A stretch of DNA of 64,000 nucleotides from Treponema sp. Marseille-Q4130 (lineage in GTDB: Bacteria; Spirochaetota; Spirochaetia; Treponematales; Treponemataceae), in contig NZ_JACSET010000010.1 of assembly GCF_014334325.1 (NCBI RefSeq), positions 26,533 through 90,532 of the forward strand. The letters are read 5' to 3'. The position numbers and the translations under genes were made by a program. Each line of letters starts with the position of its first letter. The stretch's first letter is position 1. The notes under the pieces are model-generated. The model worked only from the letters and a program-made list of their open reading frames with translations. It did not search any database and had not been told where the DNA came from. Below, one piece after another: positions 1-7,849 of this stretch.

Positions 1-2075
1 TCGGTGTCAATATGCTGCGTACACAGCGGCGTACACTTGCCCACGGGCTTTCCGAACGCGTCGATATGCTCCTCGAAAGTTTGACGTCAAGTACGCGCAT
101 CTATATGTCGACGCAGAATATCCTTGAGATGAATTACCTCCCCGATCAAATGTCGTCGCTCGAAGAAGCCCGGTACGTAACGATTACCGGCTATCCGTCG
201 AACAACGCGAATTCGAGCCTTGCGTACGTGTGGGCGACGAACGACCCCGATATTTTGCATAAGATTGGAAATTCGACGCTTACCTACGGTGCATCGGAAA
301 TCACGGATGCAGCCGTCCAAGAGATCGCGATGAGATGTGAAAAGCTCAATGAAACTGCTGCAAAAGAGGCGGGCGGCATTGCAGCGGATATAGCGGAACT
401 CAACGCGGAAGGCATTTCGCTCGCGCTTCGAACCGACAGGCGCTCGGTAGCCCGCCGTGAAGAGATCGCACGGATTACGGCACAGCTTTCGACAAAGCTG
501 ACCGTCGCGCTGAACGAGCTTGGCGAAAACGGAAGCGGATCCGTTCCGCCTTATGACGATATGCATTTCGACCCTGTAAACACCGATTATCTTTTTTACC
601 GGCCCGTACTGTACCGGCACGGTACGTCACAGGAGTATGTACGGGGCATTGTCCTCGTTCAAGTGTCTACGAAAAATATCGTTGCTGAAGTCTACAATGC
701 GCGTCGCAGCGTATTTTTGGCTGCCGTCATCATCGGAGCCTTTGCCGTTTTGATCGGTGCCGCCGGTTCCTTCGTTTTGGCGTCGATCATCGTAGCGCCC
801 ATTCGGGAGCTTGCACGCCATGTGCAGATCATCGGTGAGACGAGCGACAAGATGAAGCTTGCCGGCCGCGATATAAAAATCAAAGGACGCGATGAAATCG
901 GACAGCTCGGAGAGAGCGTAAATGAAATGACACACGGACTTATCCGCGCGGCCAAAGACGAGCGGCTGCTTATGGACGGCAGAGTCGTGCAACAAACCTT
1001 CCTTCCGCTTGTGACAGGTGCAGACGGCGTAAAAGAAACGGTCGCAAAACTCGACGAAGCAAACCTCCAGTGTTTCGGCTATTACGAAGGCGCGACGGGA
1101 GTTTCGGGAGATTATTTCGATTACAAAAAACTCGACGAACGTTGGTATGTTTTAATAAAATGCGACGCGTCGGGACACGGCGTTCCTGCAGCCCTTCTCA
1201 TGACGATCGTCGCGACGCTCTTCCGTACGTATTTCGCAAACTGGTCGTATGAAAAAAACGGTACGCAGATAGACACGGCCGTTTCTCAGATAAACGATTT
1301 TATCGAATCGCTCGGCATCAAGGGAAAATTCGCAACGATCATCATCTGTCTTTTCGATACGCATTCGGGCGACGTCTATATGTGCAATGCGGGCGACAAT
1401 ATCGTCCACCTGTACGACAATATGGCGCAGAAAGAAACGGAGCTGACGCTCTTCGAAACGCCTGCGGCGGGTCCGCTTTCGTCAGCGCTCGTCGCTTCGA
1501 AAGGCGGGTTTAAAGTCGAAAAAGCACACTTACAAAAGGGAGACGTGCTCTTTCTCTATACCGACGGAATCGAAGAGGCGACGCGGAAATTCCGCTCTCC
1601 GTCGTTTGCCGTTATGCACTGTGCCGAGCAGGGTCTGCATCCGGGAGATATTCACGGCAATCACAAAGTCGGAGAGGATTCCGAACAGTTGGAAACCCGC
1701 CGCGTCGGTGAAATCATCGAATCGGTGTTCGCTCGCCGCGCTTACACGCTTAAAAAATTTCACAATCCGATCCCCGATGAAGATCTCGTGTTCGATTTTT
1801 CGACGTGCAAAGGTACGATCGAAGAAGCCGTCATTGCGCTCGTATCGATCGAAAAAGTGTTCCGCATGTATAAGTCTCCCGACGTGACGGCAGCCGATAT
1901 CGTGCGCGTCGATAAAAAAATCGATGCATTCCTTGAAAAGCATTTCAATCGATATAATTATTATTGCGGCGTAAAACGGGAAAGTGCGGAAGGGCAGAAC
2001 TATTTCGAATACGTGTATCTCCGCGAAGACGAACAGCTCGACGATTTGACGCTGCTCGCCGTCCGCCGTCCGTAA
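1..2075 (+). CDS. Membrane-bound SpoIIE/PP2C-type Ser/Thr phosphatase with HAMP domain (5' end outside window)
   Basis: The frame is open to the first base of the window, so the true start lies upstream; the first ATG is at 12. The visible protein has an extracytoplasmic sensor-like part (about residues 1-230), one membrane helix (about 232-258), a HAMP linker, and a C-terminal SpoIIE-type PP2C phosphatase. Metal-binding motifs are visible as VSGDYFDY, KCDASGHGVPAALL, GDN and YTDGIEEA, and the protein ends in the typical DDLTLLAVRR. Such proteins dephosphorylate anti-anti-sigma (STAS) proteins in partner-switching pathways. A roughly 110-residue insertion sits inside the phosphatase domain after the TDG motif. 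No STAS or anti-sigma partner is seen nearby. Family assignment is secure; the ligand and target are unknown. Confidence 0.9.
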   Translation, partial: GVNMLRTQRRTLAHGLSERVDMLLESLTSSTRIYMSTQNILEMNYLPDQMSSLEEARYVTITGYPSNNANSSLAYVWATNDPDILHKIGNSTLTYGASEITDAAVQEIAMRCEKLNETAAKEAGGIAADIAELNAEGISLALRTDRRSVARREEIARITAQLSTKLTVALNELGENGSGSVPPYDDMHFDPVNTDYLFYRPVLYRHGTSQEYVRGIVLVQVSTKNIVAEVYNARRSVFLAAVIIGAFAVLIGAAGSFVLASIIVAPIRELARHVQIIGETSDKMKLAGRDIKIKGRDEIGQLGESVNEMTHGLIRAAKDERLLMDGRVVQQTFLPLVTGADGVKETVAKLDEANLQCFGYYEGATGVSGDYFDYKKLDERWYVLIKCDASGHGVPAALLMTIVATLFRTYFANWSYEKNGTQIDTAVSQINDFIESLGIKGKFATIIICLFDTHSGDVYMCNAGDNIVHLYDNMAQKETELTLFETPAAGPLSSALVASKGGFKVEKAHLQKGDVLFLYTDGIEEATRKFRSPSFAVMHCAEQGLHPGDIHGNHKVGEDSEQLETRRVGEIIESVFARRAYTLKKFHNPIPDEDLVFDFSTCKGTIEEAVIALVSIEKVFRMYKSPDVTAADIVRVDKKIDAFLEKHFNRYNYYCGVKRESAEGQNYFEYVYLREDEQLDDLTLLAVRRP

Positions 2076-2081
2076 AACCTT

Positions 2082-2110
2082 TTGCAAAACCGGCGATTTG
2101 TGTGTATATT
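2082..2110 (+). promoter_or_regulatory. Sigma-70-type promoter of the small helical protein gene
   Basis: TTGCAA at 2082-2087, 17-bp spacer, TATATT at 2105-2110. It starts 6 bp after the phosphatase stop codon, so the next gene can be transcribed independently. The leader is about 19 nt and carries the SD GGGAGG. Confidence 0.6.
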
Positions 2111-2135
2111 ATAGGGGAATGTGCAGGGAGGTTGT

Positions 2136-2492
2136 ATGGCTATCGGTGATAAAATCAAACGGTATTTCGACAAAGGCGTCGCAGTGTCCAAGACGGCATT
2201 CGACAAAGGCATGGAAGTCTCCAAAACCGCGTTCAACAAAGCGAGCAGCGCCGTTCAGGATTTCAGCGACAAAAGCGTCGTCCGTATAGAAAAACATCAG
2301 TTCGAAACGAAAAAAGAAGAAGAGCTGCTTGCGCTCGGGAAAAAAGTTTTCGAAAAATTCTCAGGCGATGCGGCATCTGCAGTTCGCGCCGACGATGCGG
2401 ATATCGCGCCGATCATTGCGGAAGTAAAGCACTGTGACGAAGAGATTGCAAAGCGCGAAGAAGCTCTTGCTCAAAAGTCGAAGCAGGACTGA
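2136..2492 (+). CDS. Small helical, lysine-rich cytoplasmic protein of unknown function
   Basis: 118 residues. The ATG at 2136 is preferred over a GTG at 2121 because GGGAGG lies 4-9 nt before it. No signal peptide or membrane segment. The N-terminal half has two imperfect 11-residue repeats (DKGVAVSKTAF, DKGMEVSKTAF) followed by a third degenerate one, which would form an amphipathic helix; the C-terminal part is an acidic/basic heptad-rich helix (EEIAKREEALAQK). The 11-residue period resembles lipid- or filament-binding helices, but that is inference only. I do not recognise the family. It is followed directly by the tandem hairpin array. Confidence 0.75.
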   Translation: MAIGDKIKRYFDKGVAVSKTAFDKGMEVSKTAFNKASSAVQDFSDKSVVRIEKHQFETKKEEELLALGKKVFEKFSGDAASAVRADDADIAPIIAEVKHCDEEIAKREEALAQKSKQD

Positions 2493-2494
2493 AC

Positions 2495-3114
2495 GTTTAA
2501 AAGCGCCGCTGAAATAGCGCGGCGCTTTTAACTTCGAGTTTCCTCTCGAAAACTCGCGGATATACGTGTGCGCTTCCGCGCACGAATTGCACGGCTCCTA
2601 AATCCGAAGATTTACTCGCTGTGCAATTTTAAGGAAGGTTTAAAAGTGCCGCTGAAATGGCGCGGCGCTTTTAACTTCAAGTTTGCAAGGCAAACCGTTT
2701 TCTTTCGAAAACTCGCGGATGTACGTGTGAGCTCGTGCGCACTAATGCGTCATTTTCGGAAGTTGACACTTCCTGCAATGCCGCATTTTAAGGAAGGTTT
2801 AAAAGCGCCGCTGAAATAGCGCGGCACTTTTAACTTCAAGTTTGCAAGGCAAACCGTTTTCTTCCGAAAACTCGCGGATGTACGTGTGCGCTCTCGCGCA
2901 CTAATGCGTCATTTTCGGAAGTTGATACTTCCTGCAATGCCGCATTTTAAGGAACGTTTAAAAGCGCCGCTGAAATAGCGCGGCACTTTTAACTTCAAGT
3001 TTGCAAGGCAAACCGTTTTCTTCCGAAAACTCGCGGATGTACGTGTGCGCTCTCGCGCACCAATGCGGCATTTTCGAAAGTTGACACTTCCTGCAATGCC
3101 GCATTTTAAGGAAC
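2495..3114. repeat. Four tandem copies of a modular multi-hairpin repeat (family A), 159-bp period
   Basis: Units begin at GTTTAAAAG: 2495-2637 (143 bp, variant), 2638-2796, 2797-2955 and 2956-3114 (159 bp each). Each unit carries hairpin h1 (GCGCCGCTGAAATAGCGCGGCGC type), an AACTTCAAG linker, h2 around CGAAAACTCGCGG, h3 (GTGTGCGCTCTCGCGCAC), and h4 flanking TTCGGAAGTTGACACTTCC, ending in ATTTTAAGGAA. No coding sequence is credible here. The array fills the 740 bp between the convergent small-protein and flavoprotein genes. Related single copies lie at 23341-23505, 47836-47938 and, inverted, 56557-56724. Confidence 0.9.
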
Positions 3115-3234
3115 GGATTTTTACTGTACCTGCCGTTCGGAGCAAGAGCGCCGGAAGGTAAAACAAACGGCGGGCTTTATACATGCCCGCCGTTCGATCA
3201 TTTAATTATTAATAATTTTTTGTCGGCATTTAAT

Positions 3235-5007
3235 TCAGCGCGATGCCGCCGTTTTACCCGCCGTTTTTCCGAATACCATGCAGTCTGCGATCGCGTTCCC
3301 GCCGAGCCGGTTCGAACCGTGAATGCCGCCGGTAACTTCACCGCAGGCGTATAAGCCCGGAACGGGTTTTCCGTCCGCGCCGAGCACTTCCGCATTCGTG
3401 TTGATTTGAATGCCGCCCATCGTGTGATGCACGGTCGGAACTTTTTTGCACGCGTACCACGGACCCGCATCGAGCGTTTTGTCATCCGGGCTGTTTGACG
3501 TAAATCCGAGTTCGTCTTTTTCGACTTCTTTTGAAACGACGGAGTTGTACTGTGCGACCGACGCTTTCAGATCGTCTGCGTTCATCTTTGTCTTTTGCGC
3601 AAGTTCGTCGAGCGTTGCAGCTTCGATGACGGAACCCTGTGCGACCATATTTGCGATCGTCGCGCCGTTGTTGTCGACGAAATCCCGTGAGGGATAGCGC
3701 ACGGAATTGACGACGATCCAGTACGTGCTGCCGTCCTGCGCGAAAATCGCTTTGCACAAAGTATCACGAGCGGCGTTTTCGTTTACGAATCGTTTACCCG
3801 AAGCGTTGACGAAGATGCGGTTTTTGCCGGACGTGCGGATGTTTTCCATGAGACCGGTTCCCGGCGTGCCGCAGGGATGGAGCTGGATATCGGGCATGCC
3901 GACGACGTTTGCGCCCGCGCTTTCGGCGAGCGTAATGCCGTCGCCCTGCGCGCACAGGTACATATTCGTCGTACCGATCGAATTGTCGAGCTTCACTTCT
4001 TTCCAAACGCCCGTGTTCACTTTTTGGCGGAGCGCGACGTTCGCACCGAATCCGCCGGTTGCGATGATGACGCCTTTGGAAGCGTTGACCGTGATTTTCC
4101 TGCCTTTGTTTTCTCCGACCGCGCCTGAAACTCTGTCGCCTTTTTTAATAAGCGACGTCGCTTTCGTGTCCGTGATGACAGTGATGTTCGGATGTTTTGC
4201 CGCGTACGCTTCGAATACTCTGATGTAGCTGTTGCCGGACGGCGTTTTCGGATAGTGGCTGCGCTGACCGAGCGAACCCGTCGCGGAGCCGACTTTGTCT
4301 TTAAACTGTACGCCGATCGATTCGAGCCATTCGACTGCGGGATAAGCGTTGCTCGTCATATAGCGCACGAGAGAAGGGGTGCCGGTGTTGTGCCCGCCCG
4401 TCAGCGTCGCATTGTAAAAGGTTTCGACGGAATCGGTGATACCCTGCGGCACTTGGCGCTTGGGATCGACCGCGTTGAGCGCACCTTCGGAAACGTTCGT
4501 GCTTCCGCCGAGCAAGCCGATTTTTTCCATGACGATGACTTTTGCGCCGTTCTGTTCTGCGGAGATGGCCGCTGCAAGACCTGCGCCTCCTCCTCCGATG
4601 ACGAGCACGTCCGTGTCGTAGGTTTCATCTTTAAGCTGTTTCGCTTTTTTCGGCTGTGTCCATTTTTTAATGTCGGCTCCCGACTGCACGAGACAGTCGC
4701 GCACCGCAGCGATGAGCGAACGGCTCGAAATGCTTGCACCGGTGACGACATCGACGGCGAGCGATTGGTTGTCGATGATCCTCGCGGCGACCGTTTCGAG
4801 CGCTTTTTTTCCGACGCCGATCGTTTCAAGGTTTTTCGAATAATCGATGTCGGTGATCTTTCCGTTGCTTATCGTGACCGATACGGTCATCGGCGCGTTG
4901 TGTCCCGAAATCGTTTTCGAATAAGTTTGCGATTGCGCTTTTTTTGCAGCGGTTGCCGCACCTGCGAGCAATGCGGCCGCACACAAAAACAATGCGATTT
5001 TTTTCAT
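3235..5007 (-). CDS. Periplasmic flavinylated fumarate reductase-like flavoprotein (FMN_bind + FAD_binding_2)
   Basis: 591 residues. The start at 5007 begins a signal peptide (MKKIALFLCAAALLAG) and has an upstream GAGAGG SD; in-frame codons upstream are not preferred. An FMN-binding domain with the covalent flavinylation motif TGAS near residue 92 is followed by an FAD domain (VIGGGGAGLAAA, near 122). All four residues known to be catalytic in Shewanella Fcc3 have counterparts: His in IQLHP, Arg in NENAARD, His in VHHTMGG and Arg in HGSNRLGG. This favours fumarate (or a close 2-enoate) reduction in the periplasm. It lacks a haem domain, so electrons must come from a membrane flavin or redox partner not seen here, and an ApbE flavin transferase is needed in trans. 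It is the second gene of a two-gene operon, 13 bp after its paralogue. Confidence 0.9.
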   Translation of the reverse strand: MKKIALFLCAAALLAGAATAAKKAQSQTYSKTISGHNAPMTVSVTISNGKITDIDYSKNLETIGVGKKALETVAARIIDNQSLAVDVVTGASISSRSLIAAVRDCLVQSGADIKKWTQPKKAKQLKDETYDTDVLVIGGGGAGLAAAISAEQNGAKVIVMEKIGLLGGSTNVSEGALNAVDPKRQVPQGITDSVETFYNATLTGGHNTGTPSLVRYMTSNAYPAVEWLESIGVQFKDKVGSATGSLGQRSHYPKTPSGNSYIRVFEAYAAKHPNITVITDTKATSLIKKGDRVSGAVGENKGRKITVNASKGVIIATGGFGANVALRQKVNTGVWKEVKLDNSIGTTNMYLCAQGDGITLAESAGANVVGMPDIQLHPCGTPGTGLMENIRTSGKNRIFVNASGKRFVNENAARDTLCKAIFAQDGSTYWIVVNSVRYPSRDFVDNNGATIANMVAQGSVIEAATLDELAQKTKMNADDLKASVAQYNSVVSKEVEKDELGFTSNSPDDKTLDAGPWYACKKVPTVHHTMGGIQINTNAEVLGADGKPVPGLYACGEVTGGIHGSNRLGGNAIADCMVFGKTAGKTAASR

Positions 5008-5020
5008 GTCATACCTCTCG

Positions 5021-6991
5021 TTATTTTGCATCCGCAACGACGGTTTCGCCTGCGAGTTTGCCGAATACGACCGTGTCTACGACGGCGTTACCGCCGAGAC
5101 GGTTCGCACCGTGGATGTCGCCGGTAACTTCGCCCGCCGCGTACAGACCGGGGATCGCTTTGCCGTTCGTGCCGAGCACGCGTGCATCGGTGTCGATGGC
5201 GACACCGCCCATCGTGTGGTGGATGCACGCCTTGCGGGGTGTTGCGATCCACGGACCGTGCTCAAGTTTTACCGAATAGAGCGTCCGTCCGAACTCGTCG
5301 TGTCCCGAAGCGACGCTTTCGTTGAACGCATCGACGGTCGCTTTGAGAACCGAGGCTTTCATGCCGAGTTTTGCAGCCAGCGCGTCAAGCGTGTCGGCCT
5401 TATACATAAAGCCGTTTTTTTCGCAATAGTCGAACGTAAAGCCGTCAGCGCTCCGCCACGACGGATCGTTGATGTCTTTGTATTTATCGCCGTCGGCGCA
5501 TTCGAGGACGTAGTAGAACTGTTCGGGCTGATTGAAAACTGCGAGACAAATGTTGTCGCGGCGGCCGCCTTCGTTCGTAAAGCGTTTACCTTCTTTGTTC
5601 ACGAAGATGATCTGATCGGTGCCGTTTGCCGCGCGCAGCGTGTATTTCGAAATCTGACCGTCCTGCAAGTTGCCGAGGTACAGAAGCTGGATCTGTTCCA
5701 TGTCCGCGAGAGCGGCTCCCGCGGCGGTCGCCATGGTTATGCCGTCGCCCTGTGAAGCGGAAAAGCGGTTCGTCGTTCCGACTTTGCTCAAATCGCTCCA
5801 TTTGCCGGAGGTGTTGTACTTCTGCACCATTTTGCTGTTTGCACCGAAACCGCCGGTTGCAAGGATAACGCCGTCTTTTGCGGAAATCGTAAATTTATTT
5901 CCGTATCTGTCCGCACAGACGACGCCGGTAATTCTGCCGTTTTCTTTGACGAGCGCTTTCGCCGTCGTTTCGACCATGAGCGAAACGTTGTTCATCTTTT
6001 CGATATTGTCGATATAGGTCGAAAGAAAACCCGTACCGAGTTTCATAACGCTCGTATGGGTGCGCTGCCACAGAGACCCTGCGCCCTGTGCGATCTTGTC
6101 GGAAAAGCGCATGCCGAGTCCTTCGATCCACTTTAATCCGCTGTATGCGTTGTATGTCAGCGTTTTGACGAGGTCGAGGTTTGCGGCTTTATCTCCGCCG
6201 TTCCACGTTTGCAGCGCGTACCATTCTTTCGAGTCGAAGAGATCCGTACGTCCGCTTGCTTTGTATGCATCCCACTGGGCGCGCACCGCCGCCTGAAGAG
6301 CCGCGTGTTCGTCGCTTGTCGGATTTTCCGCGAGAGCTTTTTCGATCGTCGGTTTTACCGAATCGGACATCGTAACTTTTTTTTGCAGCGCTTCATCGGC
6401 AGCGTTGTAGATGGCGCCGCACACGAGCGTGTCGCCGCCCACTTCGCCGGTCTTTTCCACGATGATGACCGATTTGCCTTTTTGGCCGGCTGCGATTGCA
6501 GCTGCCAATCCCGCGCCGCCGCCGCCTACAACGACGACATCCGCGCTCGCGTTTGAAGGAGCTGCCGCCGGTTTTTGCTTTTTGCTCCAGTCGGCAAGAT
6601 TGGCGCCGGCTTGCTGTAAGCACTTGGTTACCGCGGCCGTGATTGCACGGGAAGTGATCGTAGCGCCGGTTACGACATCGACGTTGACGCTTTGATTTTC
6701 GACGATCCGCTGAGGAATGACATCCACCGGCGAAAGTCCGCCGGCCGTTACAACCTTACCGTTGATGTCTTTTAAGCGCGTACCGATTCCGGGCGTTTCC
6801 GCTTCTTTCGTCACTTCGACTTGCGTGATCTTTTTGCCCTTGATCGTAACGCTTACTTCGACGTCGCCGTTCATACCGCCGACCGCAGCTTTGTATGTGC
6901 CGTTTTTAACGGATTTTCCGCCGGCACCGAACAGGAATGTAGTTGCAAAAAGCGCATACGCCGCCGTTTGCAAAAGCCGAATCTTTTTCAT
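5021..6991 (-). CDS. Periplasmic flavinylated 2-enoate reductase-like flavoprotein, substrate uncertain
   Basis: 656 residues, starting at the ATG at 6991 with GGAGG upstream. N-terminal signal peptide, FMN_bind domain with TGAT flavinylation site (about residue 112), then FAD domain (VVGGGGAGLAAA). It is homologous to the gene just downstream but carries an extra segment of about 80 residues after the FAD-binding motif. Three Fcc3 catalytic positions are kept (Arg in NEGGRRD, His in IHHTMGG, Arg in HGANRLGG), but the first His is replaced: the motif reads IQLLYLG instead of IQLHP. Replacement at this position is known in urocanate and other non-fumarate reductases, so I infer a different enoate substrate. 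It is first in the operon and has its own sigma-70-type promoter at 7109-7137 with a leader of about 110 nt. Confidence 0.88.
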   Translation of the reverse strand: MKKIRLLQTAAYALFATTFLFGAGGKSVKNGTYKAAVGGMNGDVEVSVTIKGKKITQVEVTKEAETPGIGTRLKDINGKVVTAGGLSPVDVIPQRIVENQSVNVDVVTGATITSRAITAAVTKCLQQAGANLADWSKKQKPAAAPSNASADVVVVGGGGAGLAAAIAAGQKGKSVIIVEKTGEVGGDTLVCGAIYNAADEALQKKVTMSDSVKPTIEKALAENPTSDEHAALQAAVRAQWDAYKASGRTDLFDSKEWYALQTWNGGDKAANLDLVKTLTYNAYSGLKWIEGLGMRFSDKIAQGAGSLWQRTHTSVMKLGTGFLSTYIDNIEKMNNVSLMVETTAKALVKENGRITGVVCADRYGNKFTISAKDGVILATGGFGANSKMVQKYNTSGKWSDLSKVGTTNRFSASQGDGITMATAAGAALADMEQIQLLYLGNLQDGQISKYTLRAANGTDQIIFVNKEGKRFTNEGGRRDNICLAVFNQPEQFYYVLECADGDKYKDINDPSWRSADGFTFDYCEKNGFMYKADTLDALAAKLGMKASVLKATVDAFNESVASGHDEFGRTLYSVKLEHGPWIATPRKACIHHTMGGVAIDTDARVLGTNGKAIPGLYAAGEVTGDIHGANRLGGNAVVDTVVFGKLAGETVVADAK

Positions 6992-7108
6992 ATATCCTCC
7001 ATAAAAATGATATAAAATGATTCCGATATGAAAGCTATGCCGAGAAATTTCCAACCGCTTTACGGTTCAAGTGAATGACGAGATTTTGAAAAGCGTTCAT
7101 TGCAGTCG

Positions 7109-7137
7109 AATATAACAAAATATTTAAAACTATTCAA
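7109..7137 (-). promoter_or_regulatory. Promoter of the flavoprotein operon
   Basis: On the minus strand TTGAAT (7132-7137), 17-bp spacer, TATATT (7109-7114). It implies a leader of about 110 nt before the ATG at 6991; the leader includes a small ACCG-CGGT hairpin and no riboswitch I recognise. Confidence 0.55.
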
Positions 7138-7250
7138 TGTAAAATGCCGTTTTGAAGGACTTTTGTGTGTAACCTTTTTTGTATGATCGCTGTTTGAGAA
7201 GCGAATGCAAGAGCAAACGTAATCTGATTTGCTTTCTCCTCTCCTTTCTG

Positions 7251-7281
7251 GAGTCCTGCCGTCGGCAGGGCTCCTTTTTTT
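7251..7281 (+). terminator. Strong intrinsic terminator without an upstream gene
   Basis: A 10-bp stem (GAGTCCTGCC / GGCAGGGCTC, one G:U) with a 3-nt loop and seven T. It faces rightward, yet the only gene to its left is on the minus strand, so it must end an untranslated transcript or act as a leader attenuator; a TATGAT at 7182-7187 could be the -10. The whole 6992-7306 gap otherwise holds only the flavoprotein leader and promoter. Confidence 0.6.
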
Positions 7282-7294
7282 ATTTCATTTACTA

Positions 7295-7300
7295 TATACT
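7295..7300 (+). promoter_or_regulatory. -10 element of a predicted leaderless transcript
   Basis: TATACT ends 6 nt before the ATG at 7307 and no SD precedes that ATG. The -35 region falls in the T-tract of the terminator and is weak. Confidence 0.45.
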
Positions 7301-7306
7301 GACGGT

Positions 7307-7756
7307 ATGCATCGTATTTTATTTATCTGCCACGGAAACATTTGCCGCTCTCCGATGGCGGAATTCGTTATGAAAGATTTGGTAAGACAGGCCGGACGGG
7401 AACGCGATTTCGTTATCGAATCGGCGGCGACGAGCAACGAAGAAATCGGGAACGACATCCACCCGGGTACGCGAAAAAAGCTCGACGATATGGGAGTGGC
7501 GCATGAGACGCGCGCGGCGCGGAGGATCGTGCGTGCCGATTACGACGCATACGATTTTTTGATCGGCATGGACGACGAAAACCTGTACTATATGCGGAAA
7601 ACGTTCGGAGAAGACCGCGAGCATAAAATGAGCAAACTGCTCGAGTGGTGCGGCGTGTATCGCGATGTTGCCGACCCGTGGTATACGGGAAACTTCGATG
7701 CGACGTGGGACGACGTGCTTGCAGGCTGCCGCGCGATTTCGGCAAAGCTTTCGTAA
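7307..7756 (+). CDS. Low-molecular-weight protein tyrosine phosphatase
   Basis: 149 residues, the usual size for the family. The P-loop CHGNICRSP (the CX5R signature with nucleophilic Cys and phosphate-binding Arg) lies at residues 8-16, and the general-acid Asp is in DPWYTG near the C-terminus (family form DPxY). The start at 7307 is chosen because the P-loop of this family always lies about 8 residues from the N-terminus. There is no SD; a -10 hexamer lies 6 nt upstream. Possible roles are dephosphorylation of tyrosine-phosphorylated proteins or arsenate reduction; the sequence cannot separate them. No tyrosine kinase is visible nearby. Confidence 0.93.
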   Translation: MHRILFICHGNICRSPMAEFVMKDLVRQAGRERDFVIESAATSNEEIGNDIHPGTRKKLDDMGVAHETRAARRIVRADYDAYDFLIGMDDENLYYMRKTFGEDREHKMSKLLEWCGVYRDVADPWYTGNFDATWDDVLAGCRAISAKLS

Positions 7757-7811
7757 GCGTTCCGCTGTTCCGCTCGGCCGTCGCGCATACATACATCGGG
7801 AATGCGCGTAA

Positions 7812-7840
7812 TTGCGTGAGCGTTATTATTCTGCTATAAT
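7812..7840 (+). promoter_or_regulatory. gltX promoter, predicted leaderless or near-leaderless
   Basis: TTGCGT (7812-7817), 17-bp spacer, perfect TATAAT (7835-7840). The start codon is 9 nt downstream of the -10, so transcription should begin within about 3 nt of the ATG. No SD is present. Confidence 0.7.
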
Positions 7841-7849
7841 CGATTCGTT

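Noticed and set aside
4192-5127. Plus-strand frame of 311 codons opposite the flavoprotein genes
   Set aside because: Spans the junction of two clear minus-strand genes and is full of Arg/Cys/Phe shadow residues.
6992-7108. Riboswitch in the flavoprotein leader
   Set aside because: The leader is long enough, but no FMN or other riboswitch core could be recognised.
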